Positions 19,129 through 28,219 of a stretch of DNA of 64,000 bases are shown piece after piece. Position numbers and translations under genes: made by a program. Position 1 is the stretch's first letter. Each line of letters starts with the position of its first letter. The DNA is from Brevundimonas vesicularis (GTDB taxonomy: Bacteria; Pseudomonadota; Alphaproteobacteria; Caulobacterales; Caulobacteraceae). Where the stretch lies: positions 372,001-436,000 of the forward strand of contig NZ_JACHLJ010000001.1 of NCBI RefSeq assembly GCF_014204545.1, given 5' to 3'. The notes under the pieces are model-generated. The model was not told the origin of the DNA. It saw only the letters and a list, made by a program, of their open reading frames with translations, and did no database searches.

Positions 19129-19632
19129 ATGAAGCTGTTTGCGATCTACATCGGCGGGGAGCACCCCGGCGCCAATATCGAGGTGCACGATATGCGCTTC
19201 CTTGTCGCCTCCACGATCGAAGCAACGAAAGACGCCTTGCTTGCGCAGTGGTGGGGACGCGAAGGGACCTTGCACATCGATTGCTGGTCGGAGATTTCGC
19301 AGGCAGACGGCTATGAGGTCAGTCTGTCGCCGACGCCCTATCAGGGCAAGGAAAAACTCTACTACGTCAACCTGGGCGGCTACGACGGCGTGGCGTTCGC
19401 CGAGCAGCACCGCAATGTCTTCGTCGTCGCCGACAGCCTGCCGGCGGCCAAGGCGCGGGCTATCAAACTGGCCAAGGGTTGGACGGACGCGCACCGAGAC
19501 GAGATGTATGAGGCCGAACAGGCGTTTGCGTTGGACGACGTTGCGGGCGCCGAACGCCTGTACATCCACCTTAAGCCCAGCCTGATGAGCGGCGATCCTA
19601 ACTTCACCTGCCGCTATATGCCGATCCGCTGA
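19129..19632 (+). CDS. DUF1543 family protein
   Basis: 167 aa, soluble. The N-terminal half matches the DUF1543 pattern: KLFAIYIGGEHPGANIEVHDM, VASTIEATKDALLAQWWG, LHIDCWSEI, then LYYVNLGGYDG, with a second related half (VVADSLPAAKARAIKLAKGW). Function unknown. It follows the flavoprotein by 11 bases, and its stop codon directly abuts the stop codon of the convergent glycosyltransferase. Confidence 0.82.
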   Translation: MKLFAIYIGGEHPGANIEVHDMRFLVASTIEATKDALLAQWWGREGTLHIDCWSEISQADGYEVSLSPTPYQGKEKLYYVNLGGYDGVAFAEQHRNVFVVADSLPAAKARAIKLAKGWTDAHRDEMYEAEQAFALDDVAGAERLYIHLKPSLMSGDPNFTCRYMPIR

Positions 19633-20565
19633 TCAGGCCGTGGGGCGGTTCAGCATTGCCGCGCCGTAAAGCTTCGGCTCGAAGCCCTTGGTCCAGAAGA
19701 CCTTGCCGAGCCCTTGGGCGCAGCGATCGTAGGTGTGGGCGCGGTCGGGACGGCGCAGCAGGACGGCTATTAGGGAAGCGGCGCCCCACACGCTGGTCTG
19801 GACTAAGCCGACCAGCATCCATTTGACGACGCCGGGCCAGTCGCGGCGGTCGGCTGCCATCTGCGTCGGGCTCTGGCCATAGGCGAAGGCGCGGGTCAGG
19901 GCGTAGTTCAGCGTGGCGCGGTGGGGCGGTGCGAACTCGTCCACCCAGGCGTCGGCGGCCCAGCCGAAGCGGCCGCCGTGCGCCGACAGGGCGGTGAACA
20001 GCCGGTCGTCCTCGCCGCCCGTCTCGTTCATGGCGACATCGAAAGGCGCGTCGCCGGGCAGGGCGGTCGCGCGCACCATCAGACTGTTGCCGCAGCCGTG
20101 GATGACGTCGGTCAGACCAGTCTCGCGCGGGCCCTCGCGGCCGAAGAACCGCTCCAGATAGGTGGTGGTCCAGCCGGTGTTTTCCGGCACCCGCCCGCGA
20201 ATGGGGCCAAAGACGACATCGGCGCCGGTCTGGGCTTGGGCGCTCAGCAGGGCGGCAAGCCAGCCGGGAGAGGCGGCTTCGTCGTCGTCCAGAAAGGCGA
20301 TTAGGGGCGCGTCGGTGGCGGACAGGCCGATGTTGCGCGCCGTCGCCACGCCGGGGATGGGGGCGTGGGCGTAGGTCAGGAGGACGGGCGCCTCGGCGCG
20401 CAGCCGTTCGATCAGGGCGGCGGCGGAACCTTGAGGGTCATTGTCGGCGACGACGATGGCGGCGACACGATCCAGCGATCCGGTCTGGCCGAAAACGGAT
20501 CGCAGGGCGCGCTCCAGGCTGTCGGGGCGGCGCAGGGTCGGGATGATGACGGCGACATCGCGCAT
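19633..20565 (-). CDS. family 2 glycosyltransferase (ExoM/HfsG-like)
   Basis: 310 aa. GT-A fold: VAVIIPTLRRPDSLERAL nucleotide-binding start, AAIVVADNDPQG, VATARNIGLSATDAPLIAFLDDDE with the metal-binding DDD, then NETGGEDDRLF as likely catalytic base region. Two hydrophobic stretches near the C-terminus (MLVGLVQTSVWGAASLIAVLL) suggest membrane association. Last gene of a four-gene minus-strand operon with the second GT, flippase and initiating transferase, two bases after the preceding GT. Likely adds a sugar to the lipid-linked repeat unit; HfsG is a possible counterpart by size and context. Confidence 0.82.
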   Translation of the reverse strand: MRDVAVIIPTLRRPDSLERALRSVFGQTGSLDRVAAIVVADNDPQGSAAALIERLRAEAPVLLTYAHAPIPGVATARNIGLSATDAPLIAFLDDDEAASPGWLAALLSAQAQTGADVVFGPIRGRVPENTGWTTTYLERFFGREGPRETGLTDVIHGCGNSLMVRATALPGDAPFDVAMNETGGEDDRLFTALSAHGGRFGWAADAWVDEFAPPHRATLNYALTRAFAYGQSPTQMAADRRDWPGVVKWMLVGLVQTSVWGAASLIAVLLRRPDRAHTYDRCAQGLGKVFWTKGFEPKLYGAAMLNRPTA

Positions 20566-20567
20566 GG

Positions 20568-21500
20568 TCAGACGGCGTCCGCATAGACGGCGGCGCGGTA
20601 GAGCCTGAGCGCGAAGGCGCGCGCCTTGACCGGCAGGGCCGTCGTCAGGGCGGCCTGTTTCATCAGACGGCGCATCAGGGGCAGGGCGGGCAGGCGTTTC
20701 AGGGCGCGCGCGGCCTTATAGCTGGGATAGGTCTGGACGATGGCGGGATGCAGGGCGACGACGCGGGCGAAGTTGCCGGCGCCCTGATCGAACTTGCGCG
20801 CCAGATCCTCTACTGTATCCAGGCCCATATGGGTGGCCGGATTGTCGATGTGGACGACCGGAAAGCGGCGCGAGACACGCATGGCCCACTCCACGTCCTC
20901 CCAGCCCCAGCCGCTGAAACCGGGATCAAAGGATTCCGCGGCGAACACATCGCGGCGCACCAGCAGATTGGAGGTGTAGACGTATTTCGCAGGCGTCAGG
21001 GCGCGCTGGGACGCCGGGAGGCATTCCGAGGCGCCGGACAGCGCGCGGTGGACGGCGAACGGTGCGTCGGTCGGGGCCTGATCGAGCGAGAAGCCGCCAA
21101 AGGCCACGGCGGGCGCATCCTGGGCGATGAGGCGGACCCAGGTTTGTAGGAAAACGGGGGTGTCGGGCCGCATGTCGCTGTCGAGGAACAGATAGGTCTC
21201 GCCCCGGGCGGCGGTGGTCAGGCGGTTTCGTCCCCTGGCGCGACCCTCGTTGGCGACCAGGCTGATCAGGCGCACGGGCAGGCGCAATGTGTCGAGGGTC
21301 GCCTGAAGCCGCGCCGTCAGATCGGCGTCGGCGGTGCCGTCGTCCAGCAGAATCAGCTCGATGGCGCCTGCGAGCGCCGGGGCCTCAGTGTCCAGCTGGC
21401 GCACCAAACCTTGCGGATCGTCACGCAAAAAGGGGATCAGGACCGAAATCGTCGGCATCGCCTGAGACCAGGCGGCGTTGTCGTGGATCTGGGCGCTCAT
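20568..21500 (-). CDS. family 2 glycosyltransferase with galactosyltransferase-like C-terminus
   Basis: 310 aa. Begins MSAQIHDNAAWSQAMPTISVLIPFLRDD, shown here in part, with ELILLDDGTADADL, NEGRARGRNRLTTAA, YLFLDSDMRPD (DxD motif) and the acceptor-site motif FDPGFSGWGWEDVEWAMR. The latter is shared by chondroitin-polymerase-type and galactosyltransferase-like GT2 enzymes. Its ATG overlaps the flippase stop (ATGA). A second ATG at residue 15 (MPTISV) is equally plausible and would place the first strand at the N-terminus. Confidence 0.82.
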   Translation of the reverse strand: MSAQIHDNAAWSQAMPTISVLIPFLRDDPQGLVRQLDTEAPALAGAIELILLDDGTADADLTARLQATLDTLRLPVRLISLVANEGRARGRNRLTTAARGETYLFLDSDMRPDTPVFLQTWVRLIAQDAPAVAFGGFSLDQAPTDAPFAVHRALSGASECLPASQRALTPAKYVYTSNLLVRRDVFAAESFDPGFSGWGWEDVEWAMRVSRRFPVVHIDNPATHMGLDTVEDLARKFDQGAGNFARVVALHPAIVQTYPSYKAARALKRLPALPLMRRLMKQAALTTALPVKARAFALRLYRAAVYADAV

Positions 21501-22957
21501 GCCGTCACGCTCCGGCGCGTGCGGATCAGGCGCAGCAGCACGTCACGCACGCCTGCGGCGTTCAGCGTCAGGGCGACGACGGCATAGACGAGGCCGCCCA
21601 CGCTCGCGTCCATCATCAGCTCCAAGAAACCGCCAAGCGGCGGCAGCAACCAGACGACCCCGGCCATGACGGCGGACGCGATCCCGCAACGGATCAACGC
21701 GTCCCACGGCATCGGCAGGGCGATGGCGCGGCGGCTGAGCAGGATGCAGGCGATCAGGCCGATGGCGAAGCTGGCGGCGGTTGAGACCGCGGCGCCCGTC
21801 ACGCCCATGCGGGGGATCAGCACCAGGTTCAGCGCAACGTTGCAAAGCGCCGGGATCGCCATCGTCACCAGCAGCAGTCCTGTCTTCTTGCCCAGCGTGA
21901 AGCCGAAGCCGAAATAATAGGCGATCATGCCCGACAGGAAGGACGAGGCCGCGATCCACGGCGTGACCAGGGCGGCGGCGGCGCGCAGATCCTGGCCGAT
22001 CATCAGCTCTGCCAGCGGTCGCGCGACGAGTGACAGGCCGACGGCGGCGGGCAGGCCGATCAGGATCAGGGTCGAACCCTGTTCGATGGCGGTTTGACGC
22101 AGCGCCTCGCGCCCGCCGCGCTCCAACGCCATGACCATGGCCGGCGCCCCGGCCGCCCCGAGCCAGATGAAGATGACGTCCAGCGTCCGGTTCGCCAGGC
22201 TGTAGCTGGCGTGATAGGCGCCGACTGCCGCCGCATCCATGAAGGCGGCCAGCAGAAACCGATCCGTCGAGGCCAGCACCAGCGCCAGCGTCAGCGACGC
22301 CGCGATCGGATAGCCGTAGAGGGCATAGGCCTTCAGCCGCGTGCGATCCACGGTTCCGCCACCGGCCTGTCGCAACTCGCCCGGCAGGATGAAGGGCAGG
22401 GCGAAAAGGGGCGCGATGGCCAGGCCCAGCAGAGGCGATGCGGAGCCGGCGCCGGCCAGGGCGAACCCGGCCCCGACCAGGAACCCCAATACGGCGACCC
22501 CGATATCCACGGCGGCGGATTTCGATACCTCGCCCGCCGCGCGATACCGCTCCTGCGCCAGCTTGGCGAGGTTGCGCACCGGCGCGCCGGCCAGGCCGAA
22601 GGCGACGGCGATCTTGAACACAGGCGTCAGCGGCGCGAGCCACACGCTCAGGGCCGCGATCGGGGTGAAGACGGCGATGATCGTGAACGACGTGCGGTAT
22701 AGGCTGGCGAAATGGGTCGCCATGCCCTCGGGCGTGCGCTCGGCCGCCCAGAAGCGCGCCATCGACGCCTCCAGCCAGGTGAAGGTCACGGTGTGGGCTA
22801 GCGTCGTCACCGAAAACGCCAGGGCGTAATGGCCGAAGTCGTCGGCGCTCAGCAGGCGCGTGAAGACGAAGATGGTCAGGAACCCAACCACTCCCTGGAC
22901 GATCTGAGCCGGCAGATAGCCCCAGACCCCGCGCCAGAACATGCGCTTCTCGCTCAA
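21497..22957 (-). CDS. hfsF: Wzx-type polysaccharide flippase (oligosaccharide transporter)
   Basis: 486 aa with about 12-14 membrane segments, MATE/MOP superfamily. The opening FWRGVWGYLPAQIVQGVVGF and the VFTRLLSADDFGHYALAF motif are typical of polysaccharide biosynthesis proteins that flip undecaprenyl-linked repeat units. The TTG at 22957 overlaps the stop of the initiating transferase (TTGA); ATG at 22942 is an alternative start five codons on. By context it corresponds to the Caulobacter holdfast flippase HfsF; symbol given by inference. Confidence 0.8.
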   Translation of the reverse strand: MSEKRMFWRGVWGYLPAQIVQGVVGFLTIFVFTRLLSADDFGHYALAFSVTTLAHTVTFTWLEASMARFWAAERTPEGMATHFASLYRTSFTIIAVFTPIAALSVWLAPLTPVFKIAVAFGLAGAPVRNLAKLAQERYRAAGEVSKSAAVDIGVAVLGFLVGAGFALAGAGSASPLLGLAIAPLFALPFILPGELRQAGGGTVDRTRLKAYALYGYPIAASLTLALVLASTDRFLLAAFMDAAAVGAYHASYSLANRTLDVIFIWLGAAGAPAMVMALERGGREALRQTAIEQGSTLILIGLPAAVGLSLVARPLAELMIGQDLRAAAALVTPWIAASSFLSGMIAYYFGFGFTLGKKTGLLLVTMAIPALCNVALNLVLIPRMGVTGAAVSTAASFAIGLIACILLSRRAIALPMPWDALIRCGIASAVMAGVVWLLPPLGGFLELMMDASVGGLVYAVVALTLNAAGVRDVLLRLIRTRRSVTA

Positions 22958-24438
22958 CGCACGGCCGCCCGGTCGCCCAGCAGGACGGGGATGGTGACGG
23001 CGATGACCCACAGGTCCAGCCAGAAGGACTGGCGCTCGATATATTCGATGTCCAGTTGAACGCGCTCGCGCACCTGCGCCTCGGTGTCCACCGGCCCGCG
23101 CGAGCCCTTGATGGCGGCCCAGCCGGTCATGCCCGGCTTAATACGGTGGCGATGGGCGTATTCGGCGACCAGCAGGGCGGACTCGGTCTCGCCGGTCTTC
23201 ATGCCGATGGCGTGAGGGCGGGGGCCGACCAGGGACATCTCGCCGGACAGGACGTTGAAGATCTGGGGCAGTTCATCCAGGCTGGTGGCGCGAATGAAAC
23301 GGCCCACGCGGGTTACGCGGTCGTCGTCGGCGCAGACCTGGCGGCTTGCGGTCGCATCGGCGGCGGCGTGGCGCATGGAGCGGAACTTCCACACGACAAT
23401 GGTCTCGTGATTGAAGCCATGACGGCGCTGGCGGAAGAAGACGGGGCCGGGACTGTCCAGCTTCACCGCCAGAGCGACCAGGGCCATGATGGGCGCAGCG
23501 ACGACCAGGGCTGCGGCGCCGATCACCAGATCCTGGATCCGCTTGTTGAAGGCGCGGCGGTCCGGGTTGGCAGGACCATCCAGAGGCGCGAGCGGCGCAT
23601 TGGCCAGCCTGTTCAGCAGTCCATCGCGACCCAGTTCTGAATCAACCAGGACCGTCAGCGGATTGGGCAGCGCATTCAAGGTCTGCGTCAGGTCGCGCAC
23701 GCGCTGGCCCGCATCTGGATCGATGGCCAGCACGATCCGGTCGACATAGGGCGTCAGGCGGTGGGTCAGCAGGGCCTTGGCGGTCCCCAGCACCGGCACG
23801 CCGGCGACGCTGTCGGGCGATCGGGCCAGCCGGTCGTCGAACACGCCCAGCACATTCATGTCACGCCGCTCAAGCGCCTGTTCGATCAGACGTCGCGCGT
23901 GTCGGGTCGCGCCGACGATGACGATGTTGGGCGACAGCACGCCCAGCCGACGCCACCGCGCAATGACGACCAGCCACAATCCGTGCAACAGCGCCAGGGC
24001 GGCCGTCGTCGTCAGCGCCCAGGGCGCAATGACGTCCAGCGCCGGGCGGTCTAGCAGCCAACCCAGCACGAGCGCCACGCTGGCCGAGACGACGCCCACG
24101 CCTGCAACGCCCGCCATGTGCAGAGGCCAAGGCGTGTCGCGCCCGAATCGATAAAGCTGAAGCGCGCGCATCAAAACGAGCACCAAAACGGCGCCGATGA
24201 CCACAGGCGCGGCGTCGCCGACGGTGATCAAAGCCAAGCCCGTTGGCTGGATCGCCAGGACCGCGCTGAATGCTAGCCCACAGACCATCAGCACGTCGAT
24301 CAGCCGGAAATAATGCGCCGACAGACGTACGGACGATCGCTCGCGCGCATTCAGCCAGATTTCCGGGCGGAACGGCCCGCGCGACGACCGGCTTTTCAGT
24401 GGCGTGTCGGCGGCGAGACTGGCGGGGCGGTCGAGCAA
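22954..24438 (-). CDS. hfsE: undecaprenyl-phosphate sugar phosphotransferase (HfsE/PssY-like)
   Basis: 494 aa initiating enzyme that transfers sugar-1-phosphate to undecaprenyl phosphate. It has four or five N-terminal membrane helices, a CoA-binding-like middle domain ([19 protein letters not shown]) and the C-terminal bacterial sugar transferase domain: [57 protein letters not shown]. This is the layout of polyprenyl glycosylphosphotransferases such as WcaJ and PssY. The only upstream start in frame is TTG at 24438; no strong Shine-Dalgarno sequence is seen. First gene of the four-gene operon. Confidence 0.85.
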   Translation of the reverse strand: MLDRPASLAADTPLKSRSSRGPFRPEIWLNARERSSVRLSAHYFRLIDVLMVCGLAFSAVLAIQPTGLALITVGDAAPVVIGAVLVLVLMRALQLYRFGRDTPWPLHMAGVAGVGVVSASVALVLGWLLDRPALDVIAPWALTTTAALALLHGLWLVVIARWRRLGVLSPNIVIVGATRHARRLIEQALERRDMNVLGVFDDRLARSPDSVAGVPVLGTAKALLTHRLTPYVDRIVLAIDPDAGQRVRDLTQTLNALPNPLTVLVDSELGRDGLLNRLANAPLAPLDGPANPDRRAFNKRIQDLVIGAAALVVAAPIMALVALAVKLDSPGPVFFRQRRHGFNHETIVVWKFRSMRHAAADATASRQVCADDDRVTRVGRFIRATSLDELPQIFNVLSGEMSLVGPRPHAIGMKTGETESALLVAEYAHRHRIKPGMTGWAAIKGSRGPVDTEAQVRERVQLDIEYIERQSFWLDLWVIAVTIPVLLGDRAAVR

Positions 24439-24575
24439 CAGGCGATCCAGGAGCGATCGGGGGGCGAATGATGGCCGCGATACTGCCGCTTTGGCCTCTA
24501 TGTCGCGTTAACGTGGACGCTTTCTCTCGAACCGGATTGCGCGACGCATCAGCCTCCGCTATCGACGCCCTCGCA

Positions 24576-24667
24576 GGAGACGTGGCCGAGTGGCTGAAGG
24601 CAACGGTTTGCTAAATCGTCGTACCCCGTAAGGGGTACCGAGGGTTCGAATCCCTCCGTCTCCGCCA
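24576..24667 (+). tRNA. tRNA-Ser (anticodon GCU)
   Basis: Acceptor GGAGACG pairs with CGTCTCC, followed by discriminator G and an encoded CCA. The anticodon loop TTGCTAA (GCT at 24610-24612) reads AGC/AGU serine codons. A long variable arm (TACCCCGTAAGGGGTACC) and T-arm GAGGGTTCGAATCCCTC confirm a class II serine tRNA. Confidence 0.96.
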
Positions 24668-24765
24668 TTCCTCTCAGAATATGGGCCGATGGCAGCTACC
24701 CGCCGCGCAAAGGGTCAGTTGGCTTCGCGCGTCATGTCGCCGTTGAAAACGACCGCAATGGACGG

Positions 24766-25491
24766 CTAGCTGAACAGGCGCCACCAGGGCTTCCAGGGGG
24801 TCAGGTGGTGTTCGTGGTGGCGGCCGAAGTGGAAGCAGGTCAGCAACGACAGGATCGGGCCGAAGGGGCTGGTGCGGGCGTTGTGGTGGTCGGGGAAGGC
24901 GTCGTCGGTATGCCTGTGAGGCAGCCAGGTGCCGAATGTGAAAAGCTGTAGCGCCGAGAGCAGGGCGGGCGCGGCCCAGAAGACCAGAAGATTGGGCATG
25001 CGGGCGCCAAGGATCAGCACTGCGACGGCCACGAGCACCGTCAGAACGGCCAACTCGCGCCAGCCGAAATAGGTGCGGAAAAAGCCGTAGAACCAGGGCA
25101 GGAAGGCGCGCGGGGCGTCGGCGTGAAAGTCGGGGTCGTCCGCCGTGCCGGGCGCGGCATGATGAGCGTGGTGCGCCGTCTTCAACGGCGCAAAACGAAA
25201 ACCGGCGTAGAGGCCCAGCGCCAGGCTGCCGATCGCCGTGTTCAGCCGAGGGCGTCCCGGAGCCAGAGAGCCGTGCATGGCGTCGTGGGCGACGATGAAC
25301 AGGCCGACGGACAGCCAGGTCTGGACAGCGACGATTAGCGGAACGGTCAGGATGCTCCACATCGTCCAGCGATGAAAATAGACGCCGTAGATATGCAGGC
25401 TCAGCCAGGCCGTCGCGATCAGGCCAGCCAGCGTCAGACCGATCAGGGCCTGGTTCGGGACGACCCGTGACATTGGCGTGACGGCGGACAT
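24766..25491 (-). CDS. crtW: beta-carotene 4-ketolase
   Basis: 241 aa di-iron membrane ketolase that adds keto groups at C4/C4' of beta-ionone rings. The histidine boxes are visible: IVAHDAMHG, KTAHHAHHA, and FHFGRHHEHHLTPWKPWW, with TWLPHRH between. The start ATG at 25491 (MSAVTPMSR) follows the long open frame that otherwise runs into crtY's promoter region. Divergent from crtY across an 80-base spacer. Family members of the Brevundimonas type accept hydroxylated substrates, but that cannot be judged from the sequence. Confidence 0.95.
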   Translation of the reverse strand: MSAVTPMSRVVPNQALIGLTLAGLIATAWLSLHIYGVYFHRWTMWSILTVPLIVAVQTWLSVGLFIVAHDAMHGSLAPGRPRLNTAIGSLALGLYAGFRFAPLKTAHHAHHAAPGTADDPDFHADAPRAFLPWFYGFFRTYFGWRELAVLTVLVAVAVLILGARMPNLLVFWAAPALLSALQLFTFGTWLPHRHTDDAFPDHHNARTSPFGPILSLLTCFHFGRHHEHHLTPWKPWWRLFS

Positions 25492-25571
25492 GGCGCGACA
25501 CTTAGCGCATCGCGGCCCGGTAAGCATCCTGTTCGCTTGCCGCATGCGTCCGCGCGTGCCACCTGTCTGCA

Positions 25572-26738
25572 ATGCAGGTCGACGCCTCTGACACTTCCGC
25601 GCCGGACCTTTTGCTGGTCGGCGGCGGCCTGGCCAATGGCCTGCTGGCGCTGCGGCTGTCACAGGTCCGTCCTGATCTGGACGTGCGGATCGTCGAGGCT
25701 GCGCAGACCCTGGGCGGGGTCCACACCTGGTCCTTCTTCGACAGCGACCTGACGCAAGCGCAGCGCGATTGGATCGCGCCCTTGATGGTGCATCGCTGGC
25801 CAGGATACAGCGTCCGTTTTCCTCAGTTCGAACGGGCGCTGTCGACCCCCTATTGCAGCGTCACGGCCGAACGGTTCGCGGCGGTGATCGAGGCGGCCTT
25901 GCCCGGAAAGATCATGCTGGGTGCGCCGGTCGCTTCGGTGTCGCCGACCGAAGCGGTACTGGCTGATGGACGGCGTCTGGGCGCCAAGGCGGTGATCGAT
26001 GGGCGTGGGCCGACCGCGACGCCGGATCTGGCGCTGGGTTTCCAGAAGTTCGTCGGGCTGGAGGTGCGGCTGGCGGCGCCGCATGGCCTGACCACGCCCA
26101 TCGTCATGGATGCCTGCGTCGATCAGGCCGGGGGCTATCGGTTTCTTTACACCCTGCCGTTCGATGATCGCACGCTGCTGATCGAGGACACGCGCTACAC
26201 AGACGGCGATGCGCTGGATCGCGAGGCGTTCCGGCAGGGCGTGCTGGATTACGCCCGCGCGCAAGGCTGGGAGATCGAGACGGTATTGCGTGAGGAAGAC
26301 GGCGTCCTGCCCGTCGCGCTCGACGGCGACATCGGCGCGCATTTGTCGCGGATGGGGCCGACGGCGCTCAGCGGCCTGCGAGCCGGGCTGTTTCACCCGA
26401 CCACCGGCTATTCCCTGCCGGACGCCGTGCGCCTGGCCGACCGATTGGCGCGGGATTTCGAGCCGACGACGGTCGCCGAGGACATCCGCCGCCATGCGCA
26501 TGACGTATGGGCCGGACGAGGTTTTTATCGGTTGCTGAACCGGATGCTATTCCGTGCGGCGCGGCCCGATGAGCGATACAAGGTGCTGGAGCGGTTCTAT
26601 CGTCTGCCCCAGCCTTTGGTCGAACGCTTCTACGCTGCGGGATCCACACTCGCCGACAAGGCGCGGATTCTGAGCGGAAAACCCCCGGTGCCGATCGGCG
26701 CCGCACTGACCTGTCTGGTCGAAAAAGGACGTGCGTGA
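25572..26738 (+). CDS. crtY: lycopene beta-cyclase
   Basis: 388 aa CrtY-type flavoprotein that cyclises both ends of lycopene to give beta-carotene. The N-terminal nucleotide motif LLLVGGGLANGLLALRL, the EAAQTLGGVHTWSFFD segment, VIDGRG, and the FHPTTGYSLPDAV motif are standard. The gene starts a crtY-crtI-crtB operon: its TGA overlaps the crtI ATG (TGATG). No clear Shine-Dalgarno sequence before the ATG at 25572. Confidence 0.95.
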   Translation: MQVDASDTSAPDLLLVGGGLANGLLALRLSQVRPDLDVRIVEAAQTLGGVHTWSFFDSDLTQAQRDWIAPLMVHRWPGYSVRFPQFERALSTPYCSVTAERFAAVIEAALPGKIMLGAPVASVSPTEAVLADGRRLGAKAVIDGRGPTATPDLALGFQKFVGLEVRLAAPHGLTTPIVMDACVDQAGGYRFLYTLPFDDRTLLIEDTRYTDGDALDREAFRQGVLDYARAQGWEIETVLREEDGVLPVALDGDIGAHLSRMGPTALSGLRAGLFHPTTGYSLPDAVRLADRLARDFEPTTVAEDIRRHAHDVWAGRGFYRLLNRMLFRAARPDERYKVLERFYRLPQPLVERFYAAGSTLADKARILSGKPPVPIGAALTCLVEKGRA

Positions 26739-28219
26739 TGCGGGCTGCTGTAATCGGATCGGGCTTCGGAGGCTTGTCGCTGGCCATACGGCTGCAGTCG
26801 GCGGGCATTCAGACCACGGTGTTCGAGGCCCGCGATCTGGAGGGCGGCCGGGCTTACGTCTTCAAGGACAAGGGCTATACCTTCGACGCCGGTCCCACCG
26901 TCATCACCGACCCGTCAGCGCTGGAGGAACTGTTTGAGGCCAGCGGGCGTAAGCTGTCGGACTATGTCGAACTGCTGCCGGTCGCGCCCTTCTATCGGCT
27001 GTGCTGGGAAGACGGCGACGTCTTCGACTACGTCAACGATCAGGACGAGCTGGACCGCCAGATCGTGGCGCGCAATCCGGCCGACAAGGAAGGTTATCGC
27101 AAGTTTCTGGCCTATTCGCAGGACCTGTTGAAGGAAGGCTATCTGAAGCTGGGCGCCGTGCCGTTCCTGGACTTCGCCAGCATGGTCAAGGCGGCGCCGG
27201 AGCTGATGCGGCTTCAGGCCTGGCGGTCGGTCTATGACAAGGTCGCCAGCTATATTCAGGACGAGCACCTGCGCCAGGCGTTCAGCTTCCACTCCCTGCT
27301 GGTCGGCGGCAATCCGTTCGCGACCTCGTCAATTTATGCCTTGATCCATGCGTTGGAGCGGCGCTGGGGCGTCTGGTTCCCCCGTGGCGGCACCGGCGCC
27401 CTGATCCAGGCCATGGTGCGTCTGCTCAAGGATCTTGGCGGGGAAGTCCGGCTGAACAGTCCGGTCGAGCGCATCACCATGGCGAACGGTCGCGCGACCG
27501 GCGTGGTCGTAAACGGCGAGACGCTGGCCTTCGACATGGTCGCCTCCAACGCCGACGTGGTTCACACCTATCAGCGCCTGTTGGGTCAGGAACCGCGCGG
27601 TCAGAAGGAGGGCGCCAAGCTGGCGTCGCGGCGTCACTCCATGTCGCTGTTCGTTATCTATTTCGGCCTTAAGCGGGTTCACCCGGAGGTGCGCCACCAC
27701 ACGGTGCTGTTCGGGCCGCGCTATCGCGAACTGATCGCCGAAATCTTCAAGGGGCCGGACCTGCCCGACGACTTCTCGCTGTATCTACATGCGCCCACGC
27801 GGACCGATCCATCACTGGCGCCGGAAGGCTGCGACGCCTTCTATGTTCTGGCGCCCGTGCCGCACCTCGCCTCGGCGGACATCGACTGGGAGGTCGAGGG
27901 ACCGCGCTATCGCGACCGGATTTTGGCCTATCTGGAAGAACGCTACATCCCCGGCCTGACGGCGGACCTGGATACCTGCCGGATCTTCACGCCGGTCGAT
28001 TTCCGCGACCAACTGAATGCCCACCAGGGTTCGGCCTTCTCGCTTGAGCCGATCCTGACCCAGAGCGCCTGGTTCCGGGTGCATAACCGCGACGATCAGA
28101 TCCCCAACCTCTATTTCGTGGGCGCCGGCACCCATCCCGGCGCGGGCGTGCCGGGCGTGGTCGGATCGGCCAAGGCCACCGCCGTCCTGATGATCGAGGA
28201 CGCGAGGCAGCCGGCATGA
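26738..28219 (+). CDS. crtI: phytoene desaturase (lycopene-forming)
   Basis: 493 aa CrtI. FAD-binding start RAAVIGSGFGGLSLAIRLQ, then DAGPTVITDP, YFVGAGTHPGAGVPGVVGSAKA at the C-terminus (given in parts: the GAGTHPGAG signature is the family hallmark). It converts 15-cis-phytoene to all-trans-lycopene by four desaturations. ATG at 26738 overlaps the crtY stop; GTG at 26735 is also in frame. Ends with ATGA overlap to crtB. Confidence 0.96.
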   Translation: MRAAVIGSGFGGLSLAIRLQSAGIQTTVFEARDLEGGRAYVFKDKGYTFDAGPTVITDPSALEELFEASGRKLSDYVELLPVAPFYRLCWEDGDVFDYVNDQDELDRQIVARNPADKEGYRKFLAYSQDLLKEGYLKLGAVPFLDFASMVKAAPELMRLQAWRSVYDKVASYIQDEHLRQAFSFHSLLVGGNPFATSSIYALIHALERRWGVWFPRGGTGALIQAMVRLLKDLGGEVRLNSPVERITMANGRATGVVVNGETLAFDMVASNADVVHTYQRLLGQEPRGQKEGAKLASRRHSMSLFVIYFGLKRVHPEVRHHTVLFGPRYRELIAEIFKGPDLPDDFSLYLHAPTRTDPSLAPEGCDAFYVLAPVPHLASADIDWEVEGPRYRDRILAYLEERYIPGLTADLDTCRIFTPVDFRDQLNAHQGSAFSLEPILTQSAWFRVHNRDDQIPNLYFVGAGTHPGAGVPGVVGSAKATAVLMIEDARQPA

